Position numbers and translations under genes: made by a program. The notes under the pieces are model-generated. The model searched no databases and was not told the origin of the DNA. It saw nothing but the letters and a program-made list of their open reading frames with translations. From GAS188 sp035949255 (GTDB taxonomy: Bacteria > Pseudomonadota > Alphaproteobacteria > Rhizobiales > Beijerinckiaceae): a DNA stretch of 54,619 bases. This document shows, piece after piece, positions 17,602 through 24,634 of this stretch. How positions within the stretch are numbered: position 1 is the first letter of the stretch; every line of letters begins with the position of its first letter. Location: assembly GCA_035949255.1 (NCBI GenBank), contig DASZIL010000112.1, forward strand, positions 1 through 54,619, given 5' to 3'.

Positions 17602-18081
17602 TCAGGCGCTCCTTGCGTTCTTGCGGTTCAGCGCCCCGATATCGAGGCTCACCGGCTGTTGCGCCTCATGCGGGTGCTCCTTGCCCTTATAGACGCGCAG
17701 ATTCCCGAGCTGCCGGCGCGCCAAGGGGCCACGCGGCAACATGCGCTCGACCGCCTTTTCGACGATGCGCTCGGGGAAACGCCCTTCGAGAATTGATTTG
17801 GCGCTGCGCTCCTTGATGCCTCCCGGATAGCCCGTGTGGTGGTAGTAGACTTTCTGCTCGCGCTTGCGGCCGGTCAGCACAACCTTGTCCGCGTTCACCA
17901 CGATGACGTTGTCGCCACAATCCACATGCGGCGTATAGCTCGCCTTGTGCTTCCCGCGCAGCCGCATCGCGACGAGCGAAGCCAAACGACCGACCACGAG
18001 CCCGCTCGCGTCGATCAAAATCCATTTCTTCTCGACCTCGGCGGCTTTCACCGATCGGGTCGCATGCGTCATCTCTGCCAT
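17602..18081 (-). CDS. rplM: 50S ribosomal protein L13
   Basis: 159 residues from an ATG at 18081 with GAGAAG upstream. Conserved L13 motifs are KKWILIDASGLVVGRLAS, HVDCGDNVIVVNADKVVLTG, YHHTGYPGGIKE and ERMLPRGPLARRQLGNLRVY. It is the first gene of the rplM-rpsI pair. The 215-base leader between it and the thioesterase gene contains a perfect 24-base palindrome. Confidence 0.98.
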   Translation of the reverse strand: MAEMTHATRSVKAAEVEKKWILIDASGLVVGRLASLVAMRLRGKHKASYTPHVDCGDNVIVVNADKVVLTGRKREQKVYYHHTGYPGGIKERSAKSILEGRFPERIVEKAVERMLPRGPLARRQLGNLRVYKGKEHPHEAQQPVSLDIGALNRKNARSA

Positions 18082-18268
18082 AAATCTTCTCGGAGTGAAT
18101 CTTCTCGACGGCGGGAAGTTTCGCAAAGGTCCGTAAGGCCAAACCGCAATCGGGCACCTTGGGGACCGAGACGCTCAGTAAGGCTGGAGAATGATGATGT
18201 CAAACGAATATGTGTCGGAAGCCGGAGCCCGCATATCGAAAAATCAACGGTATTTCAGCTATATAGAT

Positions 18269-18292
18269 TATCGGGTATCATTATACCCGATA
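18269..18292. promoter_or_regulatory. Perfect 24-base palindrome upstream of rplM
   Basis: TATCGGGTAT (18269-18278) and ATACCCGATA (18283-18292) are exact reverse complements around the 4-base centre CATT. On the minus strand the centre reads TATAATG, i.e. a consensus -10 hexamer sits in the middle of the palindrome. It lies 4 bases past the stop of the thioesterase gene and about 190 bases before the rplM start. It could be an operator over an rplM promoter or a structured terminator/processing site; no T-run follows. Confidence 0.6.
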
Positions 18293-18296
18293 GATT

Positions 18297-18710
18297 TCAG
18301 CGGGGTGGAATGGAATAAGTGCCCGTGACATGAGCGACGGGCTCCTCCTCGCCTTCCGAGAAAATGCTCACCTCGCCGACCGCGAGGCGGTTGCCGAGCT
18401 TCAAGAGGCGGCAATCCGAAATCAGGTCGCGCGGCGCGGGCCTGCGCAAGAAATTGATGTTGAGGTTGGTCGTGACCGCAAGCGCCACGGGACCGATCGA
18501 GGCGAGCACCGTGACGTAGAGCGACACATCCGCGAGTGCCATCATGGTCGGGCCTGAAATCGTGCCGCCCGGCCGGATCTGGTTCTCGTGGTACGCGGCA
18601 CGCAATCTCGCGCCACGCGGACGCAATGCCTCGACCGTATAGCGGCCCTCGGCGACAATTTGCGGGAACTCCCGATCGAGGAAGGCCCGGATTTCGGCAA
18701 GCGTCATCAT
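18297..18710 (-). CDS. PaaI-family hotdog thioesterase
   Basis: 137 residues covering a single hotdog domain. Family features are HENQIRPGGTISGPTMMALA (the helix bearing the conserved G-x-x-x-x-L-x-D/A region with Asp in ALADVSLYV), TTNLNINFLRRP and a C-terminal beta strand with HVTGTYSIP. PaaI-like enzymes hydrolyse acyl- or phenylacyl-CoA esters. It precedes rplM on the same strand and diverges from the crotonase gene at 18823, with 112 bases between them. Confidence 0.88.
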   Translation of the reverse strand: MMTLAEIRAFLDREFPQIVAEGRYTVEALRPRGARLRAAYHENQIRPGGTISGPTMMALADVSLYVTVLASIGPVALAVTTNLNINFLRRPAPRDLISDCRLLKLGNRLAVGEVSIFSEGEEEPVAHVTGTYSIPPR

Positions 18711-18822
18711 GCGCGGTTCTCATCTTCGGCGATATCGGCCTTGCGGCCGGGCTCGAGCGAAGCGACATTAGCTCAATCGGGCGGAGCGTCGATGGGATCG
18801 CCGCGCGGATGAGGACAGAGCT

Positions 18823-19710
18823 GTGACGGCTGAGGCGTCGAGGAGAAAATCCGCGAAGGAAGCGCCGGCGCGCCAAAAAACGCTCGCGCCGGATGATGCG
18901 CTCGCGCCAGGCGAGGCGCGGCCTCCCCTGTCGCGTCATGACGAAGGCGCCGTCGCGGTCCTCACGCTCGATCATCAAGCCTCTCGCAACGCGCTCTCCG
19001 AGGCGATGATGGCGGCGCTTCAAGCGGAGCTCGACGAGATCGCGCGCGAAAAGGCCGTTCGGGCGGTGATCCTCGCCGCGAGGGGACCGGCGTTTTGCGC
19101 CGGCCATGATCTGAAGGAAATGACGGCGCGCCGTGGAGATACGGACAAAGGTCGGCGCTATTTCGAAGAAGTCTTCGCCCGCTGCGCGAGACTGATGCAG
19201 AGCCTCGTGCGCCTGCCGCGACCGGTGATCGCTGCCGTGGATGGCGTCGCGACCGCCGCCGGCTGCCAGCTCGTCGCGAGCTGTGATCTCGCCATCGCAA
19301 GCCCCACTGCTCGTTTCGCGACGCCCGGCGTCAGCATCGGGCTTTTCTGCTCGACGCCGATGGTGGCGCTGTCGCGCAATGTGGCGCGCAAGCATGCGAT
19401 GGAGATGCTTTTGACCGGAGAGATGATCTCTGCCGAGGAGGCCGCCCGGATCGGCCTCGTGAACCGCGTGACGGAGAAAGGCGAAAGCGCACTCGATGGC
19501 GCGTTCGAGCTCGCGCGGCGCATTGCGGCGAAGCCGCCGGCGATCGTCCGCACCGGCAAAGAGGCCTTCTACAGACAGGTCGAGATGAGGCTAGAGGAGG
19601 CTTACGCCTACACGTCGCGGGTGATGGTCGAGAACATGCTCGCCCGGGACGCCCAGGAAGGCATCGGGGCTTTCATCGACAAGCGCGAGCCGCGCTGGAG
19701 CGGCGACTAA
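18823..19710 (+). CDS. Enoyl-CoA hydratase/isomerase (crotonase) family protein
   Basis: 295 residues from a GTG, with a 35-residue Lys/Ala-rich N-terminal extension. The crotonase oxyanion hole is intact: AFCAGHDLKEM (about residue 90) and DGVATAAGCQLVASCDLAIA (about 142). However, the two hydratase Glu positions read Gln (GCQLV) and Gly (FATPGVSIG), as in ECHDC3-like members, so classical enoyl hydration is doubtful; another acyl-CoA reaction is likely. The stop overlaps by 4 bases the end of the convergent gene at 19707. Confidence 0.88.
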   Translation: MTAEASRRKSAKEAPARQKTLAPDDALAPGEARPPLSRHDEGAVAVLTLDHQASRNALSEAMMAALQAELDEIAREKAVRAVILAARGPAFCAGHDLKEMTARRGDTDKGRRYFEEVFARCARLMQSLVRLPRPVIAAVDGVATAAGCQLVASCDLAIASPTARFATPGVSIGLFCSTPMVALSRNVARKHAMEMLLTGEMISAEEAARIGLVNRVTEKGESALDGAFELARRIAAKPPAIVRTGKEAFYRQVEMRLEEAYAYTSRVMVENMLARDAQEGIGAFIDKREPRWSGD

Positions 19711-20192
19711 GGTCGGACGTAATCAGGACCGGCGAGAGCGCCGGTTGCCCTCACCGCACCGACGCCGACATGGGTGGAGAAATCACCAATTTCCGTCGGC
19801 GTGTGCGTATCCACATAAACATCGGCGGTCGTGGCCGAGCCGGTCTTCGGCTCGCGAATGACGGCGACGGGAGGTCCGCCGAGCGATGGTGCTGGGGCCC
19901 CAATGCCCTGGGACGGCGCGATGATCAGGCGGTTCTGCTTCGTCGATCCTTGGATGGTCACGCCGACCCGCCCTCCGATCCTGATGCAGGTGTCGGTATC
20001 GGCGATCGCGACATAGCCCGGCCCATAAAGCGCGACACAGCGCGCGCTCTTCTTGGCTTCCAGCGCCTCCACCGCTTGCGACTTGCCCGACGGAAGAAAC
20101 ATCGAGTTCCGCGATGAGGTGTCCTCGGCTCGCGCGAATGGGGCGGGCGAGAAGGCGAGGATGAGAAACGCCGCCGTCAATGCCGTCTTCAC
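19707..20192 (-). CDS. Secreted protein with porin-2-like N-terminal signature
   Basis: 161 residues. A signal peptide (KTALTAAFLILAFSPAPFARA) is followed by CVALYGPGYVAIADTDTCIR and IGGRVGVTIQG. This Cys-Tyr-Gly-x-Gly-x-x-x-I-x-x-T-D-T-C-I-R-I-G-G-R-V pattern opens the Porin_2 family of Hyphomicrobiales outer-membrane porins, with its disulphide pair. Full porins have over 300 residues and many beta strands; here only about 90 residues follow, ending in GPDYVRP. It is either a truncated porin or a short relative in the periplasm or outer membrane. Function unknown. Confidence 0.65.
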   Translation of the reverse strand: MKTALTAAFLILAFSPAPFARAEDTSSRNSMFLPSGKSQAVEALEAKKSARCVALYGPGYVAIADTDTCIRIGGRVGVTIQGSTKQNRLIIAPSQGIGAPAPSLGGPPVAVIREPKTGSATTADVYVDTHTPTEIGDFSTHVGVGAVRATGALAGPDYVRP

Positions 20193-20386
20193 GAATCGAG
20201 CCTCCGCGTAATCGCCGGCCGAATGTTCCGGTTAGCAAATTTCGAGGAGGAAGGCGACCAAATTGCGACATCCGTTCGCAGCGCAAGCCTTCACATGGTC
20301 TCGCTTGGTCGCGCCCTCGCTTCGCCTCTACGCGAAGGCGCGCGATACGACTTGCGGTCCGCCGCTCGACGCCGCATTTAGCAAGA

Positions 20387-20803
20387 ATGCCGAGCTTCAT
20401 CGATCAATCCTCGCAAACGACGCCTTCTCGTGACGTCGGAAGCGCGATCCGCCGCGGCCTCGCAGGGCGTTGCCCAAACTGCGGGGATGGCCGAATGTTC
20501 GCCCGTTATCTCAAGGCCGCCCCCACCTGCGCGCAATGCGGGGAGCGCCTCGACCTTCATCGCGCCGACGACCTGCCGGCCTATCTCGTCATCTTGATCG
20601 TGGGCCACATCGTCGTTGGAGCGATGCTTGCCTTCGAGGCTTTCGGCACCTCGCCGATATGGCTCCAGATGCTCGTTTGGCCTATGATCACGCTCATTCT
20701 AGCGCTTTTGCTCTTGCAGCCTGTGAAGGGCGCGATCATCGCGCTTCAATGGGCCTTGCGCATGCACGGATTTGGTGCTCCCCATCCGCTCGAGCGTGAA
20801 TGA
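20387..20803 (+). CDS. DUF983 family membrane protein
   Basis: 138 residues from the ATG at 20387. A zinc-ribbon-like pair of knuckles, CPNCGDGRMF and CAQCGERL (about residues 29 and 48), leads into ADDLPAYLVILIVGHIVV, the family hallmark, and two transmembrane segments (about 66-90 and 95-120). DUF983 proteins are common in Alphaproteobacteria; their role is not established. The Nudix gene starts 43 bases after the stop on the same strand. Confidence 0.88.
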   Translation: MPSFIDQSSQTTPSRDVGSAIRRGLAGRCPNCGDGRMFARYLKAAPTCAQCGERLDLHRADDLPAYLVILIVGHIVVGAMLAFEAFGTSPIWLQMLVWPMITLILALLLLQPVKGAIIALQWALRMHGFGAPHPLERE

Positions 20804-20846
20804 GGCGCGGTTGCGCCCCGCCCGCGTTGGCCGAAGCGAGTTCCTC

Positions 20847-21599
20847 ATGACGGATGAAAAGTCGAGCTTTACAGAGCGCCTGATCGCGGCCGAGCATACG
20901 CGCGACCGCAGCTCCCCCAATCAGAGGCCGAAGCACGCAGCGACCTTGATCATCCTCGATCATGCGGGAAAAGAGCCGACGGTTCTGATGGGCCGCCGCA
21001 ACCCAACCCATAAATTCATGCCTGGCAAATTCGTCTTTCCCGGTGGGCGGCTCGATCCCGTCGATCGGCGCATGAGCGTCGCCTCGCCGCTTCCCGGAGC
21101 TGTCGAGCGGCGGTTGCTCGCACATCTCCCCGATCGCGGCGCGGTGACGGCGCGCGCGCTTGCGCTAGCGGCCATTCGGGAGACATTCGAGGAGACCGGA
21201 CTTGTGCTCGGCGTTCCGACGCGGCTCGATGACCGCAAGATACCAGATGGCGCTTGGCGCGACTACGCGGCCCATGGCTTCGCGCCTGATCTCTCGAAGC
21301 TCAGCTTCGTCGCCCACGCGATCACGCCGCCGAGGCGGCCGAGGCGCTTCGATACCTTCTTCTTCGTCGCCGACGCGACGATGATCGCGCATCGCAATTC
21401 CGGCGTGATCGGGCCTGAGGCCGAATTCGTCGAGCTCGTCTGGATTGCGCTTTCGCAAGCCAAGCGCCTCGACCTGCCGACCGTCACCACCGTGGTTCTC
21501 GATGAATTGGACAATCGGGTGAAGGCGGGCTTTGGCCATGAACTCCCCGTCCCGTTCTACCGGGAGCTGCGCGGCCGATTCCGGCGGGAAGAGCGCTGA
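20847..21599 (+). CDS. Nudix hydrolase (NUDT19/RP2-like)
   Basis: 250 residues from the ATG at 20847. The fold starts with AATLIILDHAGKEPTVLMGR and FVFPGGRLDP; after an insertion of about 40 residues comes the Nudix helix AAIRETFEETGLVLG with the metal-binding R-E-x-x-E-E-x-G core. The insertion between the Gly and the helix is typical of NUDT19-like enzymes, which cleave CoA derivatives. The substrate is inferred only. The last 136 bases of this gene recur at 22469-22604 beyond the HEPN/MNT pair. Confidence 0.9.
   Translation: MTDEKSSFTERLIAAEHTRDRSSPNQRPKHAATLIILDHAGKEPTVLMGRRNPTHKFMPGKFVFPGGRLDPVDRRMSVASPLPGAVERRLLAHLPDRGAVTARALALAAIRETFEETGLVLGVPTRLDDRKIPDGAWRDYAAHGFAPDLSKLSFVAHAITPPRRPRRFDTFFFVADATMIAHRNSGVIGPEAEFVELVWIALSQAKRLDLPTVTTVVLDELDNRVKAGFGHELPVPFYRELRGRFRREER
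21464..21599 (+). repeat. Direct repeat, copy 1 (3' end of Nudix gene)
   Basis: These 136 bases are repeated in direct orientation at 22469-22604. Aligning by eye I count about 14 differences plus a 1-base indel. The copies flank the HEPN/MNT module. Copy 1 is part of the intact Nudix gene. Confidence 0.85.
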
Positions 21600-21638
21600 A
21601 AGATGATTTCCTGAGGTGTGATACAGGCTTTGACTGTC

Positions 21639-22045
21639 TTACTGCGTGTCATCTGACGATCGAGCGATTAGCAAGGCCGTGACGCGCTCGATGAACCGTT
21701 CGGCAGCCTCGATCGCGTCTCTTGCCTCATCGTCGTCACGACCGCGCCCGGACCGATTCCGTAATCCCCAAGCTCCTTGTATTTATAAGCCTGAGCCAGG
21801 AATCGCAGCAGCGTCCGTCCTGAGTCCGGCGTCTCTCTCAGTAATCGCGCGAACTCGGTGCGTACTCCAGAGTGCGTCTTCGCGATCTTCCCGGTGCGTC
21901 CGACGATGAATGCTTCGGCCGCATGAAACGCGGCATAATATGCCGAGCGCGCGGCAACTTTCGCGAGACGGATGCCCGCGATCTTTCGGGCGTCGAGCAG
22001 ATCCTCCCGCGCCTTGTCGAGGTAGGATTCGGCCTCTGGCGTCAC
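21639..22045 (-). pseudogene. HEPN-domain protein, 3' frameshift
   Basis: A GTG at 22045 overlaps the TGA of the upstream nucleotidyltransferase gene. About 95 residues are typical HEPN (PF05168 style): ESYLDKAREDLLDARKIA and the core ARSAYYAAFHAAEAFI, then ELGDYGIGPGAVVT. From there the frame gives an unlikely RQETRSRLPNGSS tail ending at 21668. Skipping to the next frame near 21737-21742 yields DDEARDAIEAAERFIERV and continues to a TAA at 21639, which fits the family C-terminus. One base therefore seems missing. This may be true decay or a sequencing error. Confidence 0.75.
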
Positions 22046-22359
22046 AAATCAAGGCCGTCGCGGCGCAGCTCCAGCATCAGACCAGTCCGTTCCCGATGAG
22101 AGCCGGCCTGAAGGGGCAGGGCGTTGATGATGGCGCCAGTGTCGAAGAGGATGTCGGTCTCGATGTCCGCGATGGTTCCGGCCTCCTTCCCGAAACCGCG
22201 AAGTTCTTTAAGGAACACGGCCAAGTCATAATCGGAACCCGGTCGCGCGTCACCGCGAGCCCGAGAGCCGAATAGCACCACGCGCTCGATCCGATCACCA
22301 TAAACTTTGTCGAGTGCGTCACGGAAACGGTTCAAGATAGGGTCAGCAGTTTTCGCCAT
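22042..22359 (-). CDS. Minimal nucleotidyltransferase (MNT), partner of HEPN protein
   Basis: 105 residues from the ATG at 22359; a GTG at 22377 is an alternative. The polymerase-beta-type nucleotidyltransferase motif is complete: VLFGSRARGDARPGSDYDLA, i.e. G-S followed by D-x-D, with a third acidic residue in the following strand (ETDILF). Such proteins pair with HEPN proteins, in some cases as antitoxins that modify the HEPN partner (MntA/HepT type). Its stop overlaps the HEPN start (GTGA). The module lies between two copies of the Nudix 3' end. Confidence 0.85.
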   Translation of the reverse strand: MAKTADPILNRFRDALDKVYGDRIERVVLFGSRARGDARPGSDYDLAVFLKELRGFGKEAGTIADIETDILFDTGAIINALPLQAGSHRERTGLMLELRRDGLDL

Positions 22360-22468
22360 GGGTTCGTCATACAGCACCGTGAAAGCGAGGGGAAGAAAGC
22401 CATTGAGTCGTTGCCTCCCACCTCCCGGGCGGCGAACCGCAAGGCGTTGACATTCGCAACTGATCTAT

Positions 22469-22604
22469 GCGCCTCGAGCCGCCGACTGTCGCCACCGTGG
22501 TTCTCGATGAATTGGGCAATCGGGTGAAGGCTGGCTTCGGCCATGAACTCCCCGTCCCGTTCCACCGGGAGCTGCGCGGGCGTTTTTCGGCGGGAAGAAA
22601 GCTG
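22469..22604 (+). pseudogene. Nudix 3'-end fragment (direct repeat, copy 2)
   Basis: This stretch encodes TVATVVLDELGNRVKAGFGH and ELPVPFHRELRGRF, nearly the same as the last 44 residues of the Nudix protein encoded at 20847-21599. It lacks the Nudix box and any start context. A 1-base insertion near 22585 shifts the very end. It is a duplicated gene end, not a functional gene. Confidence 0.85.
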
Positions 22605-22638
22605 AGCTCGGGCGTAGCCCGCTATTGGCAAACGGTGT

Positions 22639-22878
22639 TTATTCAGGTTCCCCGCTCAATTCATCATAGAATGACTTGTCGGCGGGGTACCCCGTATTCT
22701 GCCATGTTTGGATCTCGGTCCGAATTCGGGCCAAGCGATCCCAAAACGGAAGCTCGTCGCCCATCCGTCGTAATTCATTCGACACGGCCAACTTCACGGC
22801 TTCGGTGACGCTGATGCCTTTCCGGGCGGCGAACTCTCGCACCATCCGACTTGTCTTCGTGTCCCAAATGCGAAGCAT
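22639..22878 (-). CDS. VapB-like antitoxin, apparently without its VapC toxin
   Basis: 79 residues. The N-terminal half is a ribbon-helix-helix-type DNA-binding region (TKTSRMVREFAARKGISVTE, AVKLAVSNEL), and the C-terminal half (PFWDRLARIRTEIQTWQNTG, KSFYDELSGEPE) is the toxin-binding tail of PSK_trans_fac/VapB proteins. In this family vapC normally follows immediately; here only the Nudix fragment lies downstream. The antitoxin is thus an orphan, left by a deletion or recombination. Confidence 0.8.
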   Translation of the reverse strand: MLRIWDTKTSRMVREFAARKGISVTEAVKLAVSNELRRMGDELPFWDRLARIRTEIQTWQNTGYPADKSFYDELSGEPE

Positions 22879-22938
22879 AAGCGCCGCGTCCTTTGCGTTA
22901 TCGTGTTGAGAATTACATCAGCATGTCAGCGCTTCAAA

Positions 22939-23763
22939 TCAACCCGCAAGCTCGTGTGCGCGCCGGGTTGCCGCGGCTACGGCGCGCTTCATGAGCGGAG
23001 GAAGCCCGTCGCTCGCCATCAGCACCTCGAGCGCCGCGGCGGTCGTGCCGCCGGGCGAGGTGACGTTGCGACGCAGCGTCGAAGCCTCCGTTTCCTGGTC
23101 TCGAAACAGCAATTCGCCGGCGCCCTCGATGGTCGCGCGGGCAAGCCGCATGGCAAGCTCTGCCGGCAGGCCGGCCTTGGCGCCGGCCTCAGCCAGACAT
23201 TCGACGAGAAGGAACACATAGGCCGGGCCTGAGCCCGAGACCGCGGTCACGGGGTCGATCAGCGCTTCGTCTTCGATCCACTCGACCCGGCCGATCGACG
23301 CGAGAAGCGCATCGGCCATGGCCCGTTGCCGCGCCGTCGTCTCAGGCGCCGCGACCGCCGCGCTGATGCCGCGCGCCACGGCGGCCGGCGTATTGGGCAT
23401 GGCGCGCACGATGCCGGCCGAAACGCCGAGGCGCGATGAAAGATCGGCGATGCGCTTTCCCGCGAGGATCGACAAGACGAGCGTGTTTTTCCCGATCAGG
23501 GCGCGCGCGCCTGCAGCGGCGCTCTCCAGGGTTTGCGGCTTGATCGCGAGGACGAGGGCCTCAGGCGAAGGCAGGCCCTCCGGGCTTGCGGTGAGGCGCA
23601 CGCCTCTCTTGGCAAGAAGCGCGCGCCCCGCTTCATCGAGAAGCGGATCGATCGCCGTGATGCGCGAATGTTCTAGCCCCCGCGCCAGCCAGCCCGAGAG
23701 CATCGCCTGGCCCATCTTCCCGGCCCCAAGAAGCACGAGTGAGGAAGGAAGCTCAGTCGACAT
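22939..23763 (-). CDS. proC: Pyrroline-5-carboxylate reductase
   Basis: 274 residues. The Rossmann NADP-binding start is SLVLLGAGKMGQAMLSGWL; SGIVRAMPNTPAAVARG, the Ala/Thr-rich middle and the family signature ALIDPVTAVSGSGPAYVFLL are all present, followed by TSPGGTTAAALEVL at the C-terminus. It catalyses the last step of proline synthesis. Its start overlaps the end of pdxY by 11 bases, so the two are co-transcribed. Confidence 0.96.
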   Translation of the reverse strand: MSTELPSSLVLLGAGKMGQAMLSGWLARGLEHSRITAIDPLLDEAGRALLAKRGVRLTASPEGLPSPEALVLAIKPQTLESAAAGARALIGKNTLVLSILAGKRIADLSSRLGVSAGIVRAMPNTPAAVARGISAAVAAPETTARQRAMADALLASIGRVEWIEDEALIDPVTAVSGSGPAYVFLLVECLAEAGAKAGLPAELAMRLARATIEGAGELLFRDQETEASTLRRNVTSPGGTTAAALEVLMASDGLPPLMKRAVAAATRRAHELAG

Positions 23764-24634
23764 GATCGCCTCTCTCTTTCAAAGTGCCGAGCGCCTCGGC
23801 GCGAAATTGTTCGCTTGGGTGGACGAGCTCATCTTGCGCCTCGACGAGCAAAAGCTCGCGCGAGCCCGCTTCCTCCGTTCGCTTCACGATGCCGAAGACA
23901 GAACCGACTGCCGCCGCGAGCGCATCCGCAACCGAGCGCATGCGCAGAAAATGCACGAGGAAAAGCGCGGCGAGCGCGTCCCCTGCCCCGTTGAAATCCC
24001 GGCCGAACCTTGGGGTCCGCACGAAATGCACGACCTGGCCGTCCGACGCGACGAGATCGATCGAACCCATGGGTGTCGCGTTCGTGACGACGGAGGTGAC
24101 GAGGATGATCCTCGGGCCGCCCGCATGCAATTTGGCGAGCGCCGCCAGGAGATCGTCGCGGGTCGTAATCCTCTCGCCCGTGAGGAATTCGAGCTCGAAC
24201 TGGTTGGGTGTGACGATGTCGGCAAGCGGCACGGCCTCATCTCGCATGAACTCCGGCAAGCCCGCTCGCACGTAAAGCCCTGGCCCTGCATCGCCGATGA
24301 CCGGATCGCAGCAGAAGACCGCGCGGGGATTGGCCTCGCGCACGGCCGCCACCGCGCCGAGCACGACGCCTCCGCTTCCCGCAGCGCCAAGATACCCGGA
24401 GAGCACGCCGTCACAGCGCGCGAAGGCGCCGAGCTTCGCGACACCTTCGATCAAGCTCGAGACCTCTGCCGGCTCCATAACGCGTCCGGTGAAGCCGCCA
24501 TGGCCTGGATGATTGGAGAAGGCGACGGTGTTGACCGGCCAGACCTCGACGCCCAACCGCTGCATGGCAAACACGGCGACCGAATTTCCGACGTGTCCGT
24601 AGCTGACATGCGAGTGGATCGAGAGAATGTTCAA
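23753..24634 (-). CDS. pdxY: Pyridoxal kinase
   Basis: 293 residues with the ribokinase-like PdxY/PdxK signatures: ILSIHSHVSYGHVGNSVAVF at the N-terminus, NTVAFSNHPGHGGFTG, CDPVIGD, the middle DIVTPNQFELEFLTG, and the ATP/catalytic motif FNGAGDALAALFL with the catalytic Asp near the C-terminus. It phosphorylates pyridoxal in B6 salvage. It overlaps the puuD stop by 4 bases and the proC start by 11, so these genes share a transcript with the purine island. Confidence 0.95.
   Translation of the reverse strand: MNILSIHSHVSYGHVGNSVAVFAMQRLGVEVWPVNTVAFSNHPGHGGFTGRVMEPAEVSSLIEGVAKLGAFARCDGVLSGYLGAAGSGGVVLGAVAAVREANPRAVFCCDPVIGDAGPGLYVRAGLPEFMRDEAVPLADIVTPNQFELEFLTGERITTRDDLLAALAKLHAGGPRIILVTSVVTNATPMGSIDLVASDGQVVHFVRTPRFGRDFNGAGDALAALFLVHFLRMRSVADALAAAVGSVFGIVKRTEEAGSRELLLVEAQDELVHPSEQFRAEALGTLKERGDHVD

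Noticed and set aside
22332..22631. 99-codon minus-strand frame over the Nudix fragment
   Set aside because: Reverse-strand reading of the duplicated Nudix end; the same shadow exists at 21165-21539.
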